Shown here in pieces: positions 7,712-15,422 of a stretch of 25,922 nt of DNA. How positions within the stretch are numbered: position 1 is the first letter of the stretch; the number at the start of each line of letters is the position of its first letter. The DNA lies in the NCBI GenBank assembly GCA_964476045.1, contig CAYYYJ010000012.1:1-25922 (forward strand), given 5' to 3'. The notes below the pieces were generated by a model that saw only the letters and a list, made by a program, of their open reading frames with translations, did no database searches and had not been told where the DNA came from. This stretch comes from CAYYYJ01 sp964476045 (GTDB lineage: Archaea > Aenigmatarchaeota > Aenigmatarchaeia > QMZP01 > JACQNV01). The position numbers and the translations under genes were made by a program.

Positions 7712-8299
7712 TTATTTTCCTGGCTGAGAAGGGCATACATTAGTGCCTCTCGTATTTATTATATCTGACTTTATGAAGATGGGTATCTTTGCCCGCAAGG
7801 CCATCGCTATCGCATCGCTTGGCTTAGAATCCAAGTTCAATATCTTATTCCCTTGTTTGATCGTGAGACGCGCATAGTATATCTCTTCTGATGGCTCTGC
7901 TTCAATTATTTTAGCCTGTAACACCTCTATATCAAAATTCTGGAATGCCTGAAACATCAAATCATGGGCTGAGGGACGGAAATCTGTCTGGTTATTTATG
8001 GCAGAAGCGATTGAGCGGATCTGTTGTTCTGTTGGTGTCATTGGTATGCCTTTGCAGCCGCTTTTTACTAACAGAAGATTTGTTTGAAGATCTATCTCAA
8101 CAGGCAGATAGCCATCTAAAGATAGTATAGAGGAAAGGTTGCCTGGCTGATCAATTGTCGATTTTTGGGCCAACGCCGCCTGTTTTATGTCTTGACTTCC
8201 CTTGGAGACAAAATAGCTTCCTATCATCAAGGTCAAATTTATTAAAACAAGCGCTAAAATAATCAAAACCAGCATCTTGGACTTGCTTTTTCTTCCCAT
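7712..8299 (-). CDS. Membrane-anchored DUF151 (bifunctional nuclease family) protein
   Basis: A 195-residue protein. A basic N-terminus and one membrane helix (about residues 8-30) are followed by an extracytoplasmic or cytoplasmic DUF151 domain. That domain is shown by DFRPSAHDLMFQAFQNFDIEVLQ, which matches RP-x-x-HDL, and by LNLDSKPSDAIAMALRAKIP, which matches the RPSDAIALA motif. Plant and bacterial members have been called bifunctional nucleases, but the activity of archaeal members is not established. The membrane anchor is unusual for the family as I know it. It is cotranscribed with aTrm56, which lies 28 bases downstream. A TATA-like sequence at about 8318-8325 would give a leaderless start. 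Confidence 0.75.
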   Translation of the reverse strand: MGRKSKSKMLVLIILALVLINLTLMIGSYFVSKGSQDIKQAALAQKSTIDQPGNLSSILSLDGYLPVEIDLQTNLLLVKSGCKGIPMTPTEQQIRSIASAINNQTDFRPSAHDLMFQAFQNFDIEVLQAKIIEAEPSEEIYYARLTIKQGNKILNLDSKPSDAIAMALRAKIPIFIKSDIINTRGTNVCPSQPGK

Positions 8300-8380
8300 A
8301 ACAAGGTTTATAAGTTGTATATACTATACTTATAATCTAATAATTGTGGAAATCTGGATATAAAAAAGAAATCCAAAATT

Positions 8381-8434
8381 GCTTGAGTGGAAGCGAGCGA
8401 AACGAAATGAAGCGAAGCTCCTTTTGGCTTAAGC
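8381..8434. repeat. Dispersed structured repeat, copy 1
   Basis: Contains TGGAAGCGAGCGA (8388-8400), a 10-base variable centre, AGCGAAGCTCCTTTT (8411-8425) and GCTTAAGC (8427-8434). The same three blocks in the same order occur at 21727-21782 inside the tRNA-Pro intron, with a 19-base centre. In this copy GCTTGAG (8381-8387) pairs with CTTAAGC (8428-8434) through one G-T wobble, closing an outer stem. The copy lies in the 8300-8558 gap, which otherwise holds only promoter-like AT-rich sequence for the genes on either side. No coding potential is visible. A mobile hairpin element or a structured RNA is possible. Confidence 0.6.
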
Positions 8435-8558
8435 CTTTTTACATCAATAAAAGTATTATGTATCATAAAGGTTTTTGATTAACCTTTTGAGATAAGTGTA
8501 AAATCCCTTTTCTTTGGGGATCTCAACACTTTTCTTTTTGGAAAAGAAAAGGGCTGAT

Positions 8559-8981
8559 ATGGGTGGAGAATTTTCCGGTAGAAATCTGAGAAGAAAAAGG
8601 GCAAGGTTTAGAAAGCACTCTAGAAAATCTAAAAGCAAGCTTCTGAAACTTTGGAAATTTGAGCCGTTGGGCGGATCCCCTCTAGGCAAAGGCATAGTCC
8701 TGAAAAAGAAGGGTATAGAGCAAAAACAGCCACACTCAGGTATAATCAAAGCTGTGAGAGTCCAACTTATTAAAAATAATATTCCGGTAACGGCAGTCCT
8801 TCCTGGAACTGGCGCAGTGAAATTCGTCGATGAGCACGATGAGGTCACAATAGCTGGATTAGGCGCTTCTCAAGGTGGCGCTGTCGGTTCCATGCACGGC
8901 GTAAAATACAAAGTTATTGCTGTGAAAGGAGTGAGCTTGAATGAGATTCTGAAAGGGAAGAAACAAAAGCCAAAGCAGTAA
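8559..8981 (+). CDS. rps12: Small-subunit ribosomal protein uS12
   Basis: uS12 forms part of the decoding centre of the 30S subunit. The 140-residue product keeps the archaeal/eukaryal core: GIVLKKKGIEQKQPHSG, VRVQLIKNN, FVDEHDEVTIAG, and VKYKVIAVKGVSLNEILKGK. I chose the ATG at 8559 because uS12 proteins begin with a short basic segment like MGGEFSGRNLRRKRARF. The upstream extension from 8514 looks non-native. Two normally invariant sites differ. PNSA is PHSG at residues 58-61, and IPGVR is MHGVK at 112-116. Both loops touch the codon-anticodon helix in known ribosomes. The uS7 gene is nearby but separated by an opposite-strand gene. Confidence 0.9.
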   Translation: MGGEFSGRNLRRKRARFRKHSRKSKSKLLKLWKFEPLGGSPLGKGIVLKKKGIEQKQPHSGIIKAVRVQLIKNNIPVTAVLPGTGAVKFVDEHDEVTIAGLGASQGGAVGSMHGVKYKVIAVKGVSLNEILKGKKQKPKQ

Positions 8982-9086
8982 ATTAATTCTACTTATCTTT
9001 AAGACAGTTTTAAGTCCTATCAATTCTGAACAAAAAAATAAAACAAAAAGAAAAAGTTGCACCTCAAGGTATTTTGATTGAGCTAT

Positions 9087-9395
9087 TTATTTGCCTTCGA
9101 AATGCATTTGTATGCCGCCAACTTTCTTTGCTACTATGTTGTATAGGAAAGCTCCGATTGCTCCGCCTATAAATCCGGCAATAGCAAAAAATATCGGCAT
9201 TGCTATTACTGAAAGGACTCCCATCTGAAGGAAAAGCCCTGTTCCACCAGCCCCTGCTAACGCGCCCAAACCAGCTGCGTTAATTGCAGACATGGAGAGT
9301 GCCATGAAAATGCCCATGACAAGCCCGTATATAGCTGATATAACAGCAGACACTTTTGCCGCAGACATGACTCCTAGTCTTTTTAATTCTGCCAT
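9087..9395 (-). CDS. DUF3566-like small membrane protein
   Basis: A 102-residue protein with two or three membrane helices (about 12-38, 52-72 and 73-90) in an Ala/Gly-rich sequence. The opening LKRLGVMSAAKVSAVISAIYG and the close GFIGGAIGAFLYNIVAKKVGGIQMHFE resemble the DUF3566 family found in bacteria and archaea, whose function is unknown. I chose the ATG at 9395. The alternative at 9413 would fall inside the TATA-like TTTTTAAAT that sits about 25 bases upstream of 9395. It lies between uS12 and uS7 on the opposite strand, breaking the usual gene pair. Confidence 0.7.
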   Translation of the reverse strand: MAELKRLGVMSAAKVSAVISAIYGLVMGIFMALSMSAINAAGLGALAGAGGTGLFLQMGVLSVIAMPIFFAIAGFIGGAIGAFLYNIVAKKVGGIQMHFEGK

Positions 9396-9492
9396 TGGTG
9401 TATTGCCACACATAGATTTAAAAAGGTTCCGCTGCCATTGAAAGCGAATATTTAAAAGCTATTTTATAAATAAGCGATACTATTATTGCTGT

Positions 9493-10095
9493 ATGAATGA
9501 GAAACTTTTGCTTTTTAACAGGTGGTCTACAGAGGGCGTTCAAATACCTGACCTAGGGCTGAAAAACAAAATAAACCTAAAACCTGTTGTCGTCCCTAGA
9601 TCTGGCGGCAGATACGCTACTATAGCTTTCCACAAGAATGACATGAATGTCGTAGAGAGATTCATTAATAAGTTGTATGTTCCAGGCCACAAAGGCAAGA
9701 AGCACAAGATTGCAAGCGGAGAGCTTGTTGGCCAGTCGATTGTTGTGATGACAGCTGTCAAAAAAGCTTTCGAGATGATAGAGAAAAAAGCTAACAAAAA
9801 TCCTGTTCAGGTCCTAGTAGACGCCATTATTAATGCAGCTCCGTATGAAGAAGTTGCAGCCTACAGGTTAGGTGGAATAATTGCAAGAAAAGCTATTGTT
9901 GTCTCGCCGCAAAGGAGGCTGGATCTCGCATTGAGGTTTATAACCCAAGGAATATTCCGCGCAACCTTCAGGCATAATATTACTTTTGAAGATGCCATTA
10001 CAAAAGAGCTTCTGGCAATCGCATCGAATGATCCAAAAACTTTTGCTGTGATGGAACGATCGAGGTTAGAAAAGGAAGCTGAAGGGGCTAGATAA
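9493..10095 (+). CDS. rps7: Small-subunit ribosomal protein uS7
   Basis: uS7 nucleates assembly of the 30S head and lines the E site. The 200-residue protein, normal for archaea, contains NPVQVLVDAIINAAP, YRLGGIIARKAIVVSPQRRL, DLALRFITQGIFRATF and LLAIASNDPKTFAVMERSRL, all recognisable uS7 segments. It is somewhat divergent: the typical APREETTRIRYGG stretch reads APYEEVAAYRLGG. The TATA-like TTTATAAAT about 25 bases before the ATG gives a leaderless start, separate from the uS12 transcript. Confidence 0.93.
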   Translation: MNEKLLLFNRWSTEGVQIPDLGLKNKINLKPVVVPRSGGRYATIAFHKNDMNVVERFINKLYVPGHKGKKHKIASGELVGQSIVVMTAVKKAFEMIEKKANKNPVQVLVDAIINAAPYEEVAAYRLGGIIARKAIVVSPQRRLDLALRFITQGIFRATFRHNITFEDAITKELLAIASNDPKTFAVMERSRLEKEAEGAR

Positions 10096-10135
10096 CTTAT
10101 TTCTCAAGCTAGATTATTTAAACCAGACAATATAT

Positions 10136-10600
10136 TCACCAGATTCTGTACAAAAATTTCAGGCCACCCTTCAGAATTTCTGTTGTTCTGGATTTTGCAA
10201 GTTTGCCCAAGGAATCAGAACATCTTTTCCATTCTACAAGACCTTGATCTATATCTCTTTCATAATTTTCTATTCTTTTTTCCAGGCTCACGATGACGGG
10301 TTCGTGGATTCTTTTATAATCCTGAAGCTCTTTCTCAGCTGACTTTCTTTCAGCTGTTGCAGTGCAAATAACTGTTTCGGTTCCAGGAAGTATACAGGCA
10401 TATTCAGCTTCTTCCAGTTTTGCTCTGATCCTATCTCTAGCAGATCGTGCCCTTTCAAGTTCAATCCTGTCACCCCTTAAATTTTCTGCTGCGTTGACCA
10501 TTGATGCCTCTAAGTAAGCAAGCATGCGCACAGAGCACAAATAATCCATCACCAGGAACCTTGATTCGTATCTTGTGAATCTGTTGGTTTTCTTAACCAT
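10136..10600 (-). CDS. Coiled-coil protein of unknown function
   Basis: I do not recognise this protein (154 residues from the ATG at 10600, up to 168 from the ATG at 10642). After a basic N-terminus (MVKKTNRFTRYESRF) comes a long heptad-rich helix rich in Arg, Glu and Lys, then a short hydrophilic break with two Cys around ACILPGTETVIC, then a second long helix (ATAERKSAEKELQDYKRIHE onward). That suggests an antiparallel helical hairpin of the seryl-tRNA synthetase arm or prefoldin type, without specific motifs. No membrane segment is evident. It is divergent from the TGS-domain GTPase and shares about 100 bases of promoter region with it. Confidence 0.6.
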   Translation of the reverse strand: MVKKTNRFTRYESRFLVMDYLCSVRMLAYLEASMVNAAENLRGDRIELERARSARDRIRAKLEEAEYACILPGTETVICTATAERKSAEKELQDYKRIHEPVIVSLEKRIENYERDIDQGLVEWKRCSDSLGKLAKSRTTEILKGGLKFLYRIW

Positions 10601-10702
10601 AGAATAAGTTGGGAGAAAGATTAAAATTCGTTTTGATTGCACACTTTACTCGCCTTTCGCATTTAAAACCCGGCCACGTATATACCATATTCTGGTGTGA
10701 TT

Positions 10703-11899
10703 ATGCTAATCGGCGTTGTCGGGAAACCGTCCTCAGGGAAATCAACCTTTTTCAAGGCAGCCACAATGGTGGATGTTGCTATTGCAAACTATCCATTTAC
10801 TACAATTAAACCAAATCATGCAGTTGGTTATGTAAAAATAGACTGCGTGGACAAGGAGTTTGGAAAGCAATGCAACCCAAGGACAGGATGGTGTGTTAAT
10901 GGCGAACGTTTTGTGCCTGTTGACCTTCTTGATGTTGCAGGCTTGGTTCCTGACGCGCACAAAGGTGCAGGAATGGGCCTCCAGTTCATGAATGACCTTA
11001 ACCAGGCTGATGTTCTCATACACATAATAGATATTTCAGGGTCTGTAAATGAAAAAGGGAATCCTGTTACACCATTAAGCTACGATCCCCTAAACGATGT
11101 TGAATTTCTGGAGAAGGAACTGGATTACTGGTATTTAGACATCATAAAAAGGGGTTGGGCATCTTTTGCAAGGACGCTAAAAGCGACTGGGAAAGAGCCT
11201 TACAAAGAAATTGCAAACCAGTTGACTGGTTTAGGTGTTAGAGAAGGCCAGGTCCAGAATGCCATAAAGAAATTAAATCTTGACCAGGAAAAAATAACTT
11301 CTTGGTCTGAAGAGCAGCTTCTCGACTTAGCCAGAGAATTAAGGATACAGACAAAGCCCATGCTTATTGCTGCAAACAAGATAGACATAGAAGGCGCTGA
11401 AAAAAATTTCCAGAGGCTGAAAGAGAAATATCCAAATTATATTGTGATACCGTGCTCTGGGGATTATGAAGTTGCGCTAAGGACGCTCGCTAAAAAAGAG
11501 GTCATAGAATATCAGCCAGGGGATTCTGGATTTAAAATAAAGGATGAAAACAAACTAAACTCTGCGCAAAAACAGGGCCTGGAGAAAATAAAAAAGTTCA
11601 TGGACAAGTTTGGCAGTACAGGCGTCCAGGAAATATTAAACACCGCGGTTTTCAAACTACTGAAATATAAGGCAATTTTCCCTGGAGGGGTAAACAATCT
11701 TGTGGATTCGCAGGGTCGCTGCCTGCCAGACTGTTTCTTGATGCCTGAAAAAGCCACAGCCATAGATTTTGCTTACAAATTGCACACTGATTTTGGTGAT
11801 AACTTCATCAAGGCAATAGACGTGAAAACAAAGATGGCTGTTGGGCGGGATCATATTCTGAAGCACAGGGATGTGGTGGAGATCATGTCTAGAAAATAG
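10703..11899 (+). CDS. YchF/Obg-related GTPase with TGS domain (archaeal subfamily)
   Basis: A 398-residue translation-associated GTPase. G1 GVVGKPSSGKST is at residues 4-15, with Lys13 the P-loop lysine. The G2 region TTIKPN, the G3 segment DVAGLVPDAHKGAGMG and the G4 motif NKID at 225-228 follow. The last 80 or so residues contain a TGS-type domain (ATAIDFAYKLHTDFGDNFIKA), which usually binds structured RNA or the ribosome. The NKxD G4 motif indicates GTP preference, unlike the OLA1/YchF enzymes that bind ATP. GTG at 10697 is also in frame, but the ATG two codons later starts directly at the family's beta-strand. Highly conserved in archaea, with the exact role unresolved. Confidence 0.9.
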   Translation: MLIGVVGKPSSGKSTFFKAATMVDVAIANYPFTTIKPNHAVGYVKIDCVDKEFGKQCNPRTGWCVNGERFVPVDLLDVAGLVPDAHKGAGMGLQFMNDLNQADVLIHIIDISGSVNEKGNPVTPLSYDPLNDVEFLEKELDYWYLDIIKRGWASFARTLKATGKEPYKEIANQLTGLGVREGQVQNAIKKLNLDQEKITSWSEEQLLDLARELRIQTKPMLIAANKIDIEGAEKNFQRLKEKYPNYIVIPCSGDYEVALRTLAKKEVIEYQPGDSGFKIKDENKLNSAQKQGLEKIKKFMDKFGSTGVQEILNTAVFKLLKYKAIFPGGVNNLVDSQGRCLPDCFLMPEKATAIDFAYKLHTDFGDNFIKAIDVKTKMAVGRDHILKHRDVVEIMSRK

Positions 11900-11929
11900 C
11901 TTTATATCTCTTCTTTTTTAATTAATTTT

Positions 11930-12259
11930 ATGAGCACAGCAGAAGATGATAACGATGCATCAATAGGACTGGTAATTGGTGCGCATAGAAGATTGTCAAC
12001 CTTGGATAAAAACCACCCATTGCTAGCTTATGTTCATAATGTAACGGATCAAGGTTTCAGTTATCCTGCTGATCAAGAATTGAGAAAAAAGTTTCTAGAC
12101 AGATACGCGCCGGAGGAAAGATGCCCTACATATGCAATGCTGGGGAGATATTTTATGGATCTGAAAAAAGTTGCTGACGAAATTCAAGGGATTAAAAGCA
12201 ATGAACCCCCTCAGGCAGACAGGGCAGCCACGGACTTGACAGACGAACTGCCTTTCTGA
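11930..12259 (+). CDS. Hypothetical acidic protein with SSB-like C-terminal tip
   Basis: I do not recognise this 109-residue soluble protein. The N-terminus is acidic (MSTAEDDNDAS), the centre is predicted helical, and the region 85-101 is hydrophilic and probably disordered. It ends in DLTDELPF. An acidic stretch ending in Pro-Phe at the very C-terminus resembles the partner-binding tip of bacterial single-stranded DNA binding protein (DDDIPF), which may be chance. TATA-like CTTTATATC overlaps the stop codon of the GTPase gene and lies about 25 bases before the ATG, giving a leaderless transcript of its own. Confidence 0.6.
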   Translation: MSTAEDDNDASIGLVIGAHRRLSTLDKNHPLLAYVHNVTDQGFSYPADQELRKKFLDRYAPEERCPTYAMLGRYFMDLKKVADEIQGIKSNEPPQADRAATDLTDELPF

Positions 12260-12273
12260 ATCTGCTTAGAATT

Positions 12274-12299
12274 ATAACATACAGCCTTATGTTATATAT
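12274..12299. promoter_or_regulatory. Inverted repeat over the promoter of the winged-helix gene
   Basis: ATAACATA (12274-12281) and TATGTTAT (12288-12295) are perfectly complementary with a 6-base spacer, and the right arm runs into a TATA-like sequence (about 12293-12299). It lies about 30-50 bases before the ATG of the regulator at 12324. A repressor dimer bound here would block the TATA box, so autoregulation is a reasonable inference. Confidence 0.5.
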
Positions 12300-12323
12300 C
12301 ATAACAACATTGGAGTGCTCGAT

Positions 12324-12650
12324 ATGGAAAAGGAAAAATCAATATTTGTGGAGTTCATGGGTGATACGCCTCTTGTAAGAATTCTGGATTTTCTAATTGA
12401 AAAAAGGCCATTTGAGACAACAAAAGAAGAGATAATCAAAGAAACAGGGATCGCGAGAAATTCCCTTTTCGATGTCTGGAAAAAACTGGAAAAATTCGAA
12501 GTGGTGTTAAAAACACGCAGTATCGGAAAGTCTGGCCTGTTTGTCTTGAACGATGGGAACGAAATAGTTCAGGATATTCTTAAGTTGGAGTTTGCTTTTG
12601 GAAAACAGGCTATGCAGCAGGCAAGTGCGAAAGCTTTAGTGCAGATTTAG
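12324..12650 (+). CDS. Winged helix-turn-helix transcriptional regulator
   Basis: A 108-residue DNA-binding protein. The order is a helix (PLVRILDFLIEK), a helix-turn-helix (TKEEIIKETGIARNSLFDVWKKLEKFEVV), and a wing (LKTRSIGKSGLFVLN), as in small archaeal ArsR/MarR-like regulators. A C-terminal helix (EIVQDILKLEFAFGKQAMQ) probably dimerises. I chose the ATG at 12324 because GGAG at 12312-12315 is correctly spaced for it. The in-frame GTG at 12315 overlaps that site and is less likely. The inverted repeat ahead of the gene suggests self-repression. The target genes are unknown. Confidence 0.75.
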   Translation: MEKEKSIFVEFMGDTPLVRILDFLIEKRPFETTKEEIIKETGIARNSLFDVWKKLEKFEVVLKTRSIGKSGLFVLNDGNEIVQDILKLEFAFGKQAMQQASAKALVQI

Positions 12651-12733
12651 TTCTTCAATGGTAAACCTTGTGTTCTGAAGCACATGATAGGTAGAATTCA
12701 ACCCTTTTAAGCGCTGGTGACAATAAGTCAGAT

Positions 12734-13213
12734 ATGAGTATTTCAGAAGCTAAAATTAACGACATGTTTTTGGATAAATTTCTTAACATTACAGCAATGT
12801 TGCGGGAAGACAAATTCCTTAAAATTGATTCAGGCATGTCGGTTGAAGAAGAAGAAAATTTCCGCGATAATTATTATCGCCGGTTTTCTCAATTGAATCC
12901 AGCAGAGGTGATTGATTTGGCGCGGCGAGTGGTTGCCAAGAGTCGAAAGATTTTCCAAAATCATCCTGACCGGGCTTTCAGAGTCCAAAGTTTGGTGTAT
13001 GAGGCAATCGGCTCTCGACTATCCAAAAAATTTGTTGACCTGTACCCTAATCTTGGTTCGTCTAAATCAGACGACCTGATTGAATTCAGCCCGGAGCAAG
13101 AAGAAGAATTAAAAAAATTATTACACGGTGTCATGAAAGATCTAAAAAAGCATCAGTATTACCGTGTGATTACGTTGTACGAACAATTAACCGGTAAAAT
13201 TAATCTAGAATAA
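12734..13213 (+). CDS. Hypothetical helical protein
   Basis: I do not recognise this 159-residue protein. It is charged, soluble and predicted almost wholly helical. A Glu-rich stretch is at about 36-45, Arg/Lys helices fill the middle (AEVIDLARRVVAKSRKIFQ), and a Glu/Lys helix (FSPEQEEELKKLLHGVMKDL) lies near the end. No membrane segments or cysteine motifs. A TATA-like CTTTTAAGC about 25 bases before the ATG suggests its own leaderless transcript. It lies between the winged-helix regulator and the permease with no shared pathway evident. Confidence 0.55.
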   Translation: MSISEAKINDMFLDKFLNITAMLREDKFLKIDSGMSVEEEENFRDNYYRRFSQLNPAEVIDLARRVVAKSRKIFQNHPDRAFRVQSLVYEAIGSRLSKKFVDLYPNLGSSKSDDLIEFSPEQEEELKKLLHGVMKDLKKHQYYRVITLYEQLTGKINLE

Positions 13214-13309
13214 CATTTATGTCTAATGAACAGCCACAGAATTTTTAGATGGCTGACAAACAAATTTCGATAATTGTATATATTAACAATTCTTCACAGT
13301 ATACTCTGT

Positions 13310-14602
13310 ATGAGAAAAACAGTGAGGCCCCACAAGCTGAAAAAAGAACTCACACTATTTAATACCATCCTCCTCGGGATTGGGATAATTCTTGGTGCCG
13401 GTGTATATGCTCTTATAGGCGTTGGTGCAGGGGTAGCCGGCGATATGCTCTGGGCTGCTTTTGCAATAGCTGCGATAATAGCTGTTTTTACTGGCTTAAG
13501 CTATGCTGAACTTTCAAGTGTTTTTTCAAAAGAGGCTGCAGAATATAATTATACTAAAAAAGCGTTCGGGAGGGATTGGCTTTCCTTCTTCGTCAGCTGG
13601 ATACTTATTATAGCTGGGATAGTTGCGGCAGCAGCTGTTTCGCTTGGCTTCGCTGGCTATTTCAATTTCCTTTTTGGAGGGGATATAAATCTCATAGCTT
13701 TAAGCCTCGTGGGCATAATGACTCTTCTTAGTTATCTCGGGATGAAAGATTCGGCTAGATTCAATAATATTGCTTCACTGGTAGAGGTTTTTGGCCTGCT
13801 GATTGTGATAGCAGTTTTCTTTTTATTGAGCGGGGCAAATCATCCTACAACCAATTTCCTTCAATTACCGCAGACTGGATTTGCAGGTTTGTTATCTGCA
13901 GTTGCTTTAATATTTTTCGCGTATATAGGATTTGAGAGTATAGTGAATCTCTCAGAGGAAGTCAAGCACGCAAAATCAATTGTCCCTAAAGCGCTTGTGA
14001 TCTCAATAGTAATTTCCACGATACTTTATATCCTGGTTTCGATATCTGCAGTAGGTATACTTGGGTCTGATGCGCTTTCAAAATCAAAAGCCCCTCTCAC
14101 AGAAGCTGTTGGAAAAGCCATACCAGATGCGACTTTACTGATGTCTGTAATAGCTTTGTTTGCGACTGGAAATACTGTCTTGATTTCAATGATAGTCGTC
14201 TCGAGGATTTTGTACGGGATGTCCAGACAAAGAACACTGCCAAAAACTTTTTCTAAGGTAGGGAAGACAGGGATACCACATTTCTCTGTGATATTAGTCG
14301 GTATTATAACAGCCCTTTTTGCTTACACTGGAAACCTTAAGTTCGTCGCTTCGGTGACAGACCTTGGAATATTTATAGTCTACTTCTTTGTTAATCTGGC
14401 ATTGATAAAACTAAGATACACAAAAGGCTACAAGCCGCGTTTCAAAAGCCCTGGAATAGGCAGATTTCCTGTATTTGCTGTTATAGGGCTATTGGCTTCT
14501 TTCGTGATGTTCTTTTATTTTGAGCTTAATGTCTGGCTCTTGGAGATTGGCGTTATTTTAGTTGGCTTATTCCTGTTCTTAATTTTCAGGGGAAGGAAAT
14601 AG
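13310..14602 (+). CDS. APC-family amino acid permease
   Basis: A 430-residue integral membrane protein of the amino acid-polyamine-organocation superfamily, with about 12 membrane helices. The first helix carries the family's broken-helix motif GIGIILGAGVYALIG, where the substrate amino group binds. Further marks are FAYIGFESIVNLSEEVKHAK, typical of helix 6 and its following loop, and SRILYGMSRQRTLPKTFSKV. It imports amino acids or related cations, with the substrate not readable from sequence. I chose the ATG at 13310. A TATA-like GTATATATTA (13276-13285) lies at the leaderless distance from it, while the longer TTG start at 13274 would overlap that box. Confidence 0.88.
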   Translation: MRKTVRPHKLKKELTLFNTILLGIGIILGAGVYALIGVGAGVAGDMLWAAFAIAAIIAVFTGLSYAELSSVFSKEAAEYNYTKKAFGRDWLSFFVSWILIIAGIVAAAAVSLGFAGYFNFLFGGDINLIALSLVGIMTLLSYLGMKDSARFNNIASLVEVFGLLIVIAVFFLLSGANHPTTNFLQLPQTGFAGLLSAVALIFFAYIGFESIVNLSEEVKHAKSIVPKALVISIVISTILYILVSISAVGILGSDALSKSKAPLTEAVGKAIPDATLLMSVIALFATGNTVLISMIVVSRILYGMSRQRTLPKTFSKVGKTGIPHFSVILVGIITALFAYTGNLKFVASVTDLGIFIVYFFVNLALIKLRYTKGYKPRFKSPGIGRFPVFAVIGLLASFVMFFYFELNVWLLEIGVILVGLFLFLIFRGRK

Positions 14603-14609
14603 TGCAGTT

Positions 14610-14617
14610 TTATATAT
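14610..14617 (+). promoter_or_regulatory. TATA box for the Cys-X-X-Cys micropeptide
   Basis: TTATATAT at 14610-14617 lies 22-29 bases before the ATG at 14639, which is the leaderless spacing seen throughout the window. It begins eight bases after the permease stop codon, so the micropeptide has its own promoter. Confidence 0.55.
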
Positions 14618-14638
14618 CTAAAAAATAATACATAATAT

Positions 14639-14710
14639 ATGAAAGGAAAAACAGCCAAAAAGAAAAAGCCGAAGATAATGGCAAAGGGGAAGACCTGCGA
14701 ATTTTGTTAG
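14639..14710 (+). CDS. 23-residue Lys-rich peptide ending in Cys-Glu-Phe-Cys
   Basis: A short open frame of 23 codons that begins MKGKTAKKKKPKIMAKGK and ends TCEFC. It is extremely basic (11 lysines) and finishes in a CxxC pair. It is judged real because a well-placed TATA box precedes it and because a basic tail followed by CEFC is unlikely by chance. A basic RNA- or ribosome-binding peptide, or a metal-binding half-knuckle that works as a dimer, are possible. Neither is shown. It has not been seen by me in a named family. Confidence 0.5.
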   Translation: MKGKTAKKKKPKIMAKGKTCEFC

Positions 14711-14725
14711 ATAGTGGCCAGAAAA

Positions 14726-15331
14726 TCATGGGCCCCTACGACTAATGCATTGCGTTGGCTCTCTTTCAGTTCTCCATATTCTGAAGATTCGATCAAGAGA
14801 ATAAAATGCCAGCCTTTCTTGAGACGATTTTGAAGGTGTTTTAATTCTGTAAGCTGTGAATGCGTGAAGTTTTCCCTGATAATTCAAATCTGCTAAGAAT
14901 TGTCCTTCGTCAAGTTTGTCTCTGGGTAAATTATCTCTAGGTTGCAATAATTCTTTATTTGAATCGTATTCGAAAACTGGTATAAGATTGGAATCTGCTG
15001 AGTCAGCTGAATCCACAAAAATTCTTAGGCGAGGATATCCACAAATTTCTGTGAGACGTTCGATTTCTGCATGAGCTATTATCTCGGAATAAGCTCTTCT
15101 AATGGCTCTCTCACCTCTTTCACCTGTTTGCGCCATTTCAACATAAGACGTGACAAAATCTGTTGTTCTCCTCTGGGGTCCAACAGCTGCGCAGACGTCC
15201 TCTATGTACAAATTGGGAGCTAGTCCATTTCTTCGTGTTTCCAAGAGATTAATGGTTTTGTCTAACGTTTCTATATGCCGAGGGCTGCCTGGAACTACAT
15301 TGCTGAAAGCCGGGAACAAGATATTTCGCAT
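14726..15331 (-). CDS. Hypothetical protein
   Basis: I do not recognise this 201-residue protein. It is soluble, with a helical N-terminal half (from HIETLDKTINLLETRRNG to about 95, including an Arg/Glu helix GERGERAIRRAYSEIIAHAE). The C-terminal half looks mostly beta (RLRIFVDS, IPVFEYDS, LHAFTAYRIKTP, RLAFYSLDR), suggesting a small antiparallel sheet. A short tandem DSADSADS interrupts the two parts. No catalytic motif is visible. It converges with the micropeptide gene and precedes a second unrecognised gene in the same direction, 91 bases away. Confidence 0.55.
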   Translation of the reverse strand: MRNILFPAFSNVVPGSPRHIETLDKTINLLETRRNGLAPNLYIEDVCAAVGPQRRTTDFVTSYVEMAQTGERGERAIRRAYSEIIAHAEIERLTEICGYPRLRIFVDSADSADSNLIPVFEYDSNKELLQPRDNLPRDKLDEGQFLADLNYQGKLHAFTAYRIKTPSKSSQERLAFYSLDRIFRIWRTEREPTQCISRRGP

Positions 15332-15422
15332 CCCTATAGTTTAGAACAATAGTTATTTAAACTAGATGTGAAAAACGAGGGAAATCAAATACTAGAGATC
15401 TTAGATGGGCTTTATATCTGAA

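Noticed and set aside
8381..8434. CRISPR-like or tRNA-like element before rps12
   Set aside because: Only one unit is present, without spacers, and it does not fold into a tRNA cloverleaf.
10697..10702. GTG start two codons upstream for the TGS-domain GTPase
   Set aside because: The ATG at 10703 starts directly at the family's first beta strand and needs no rare start codon.
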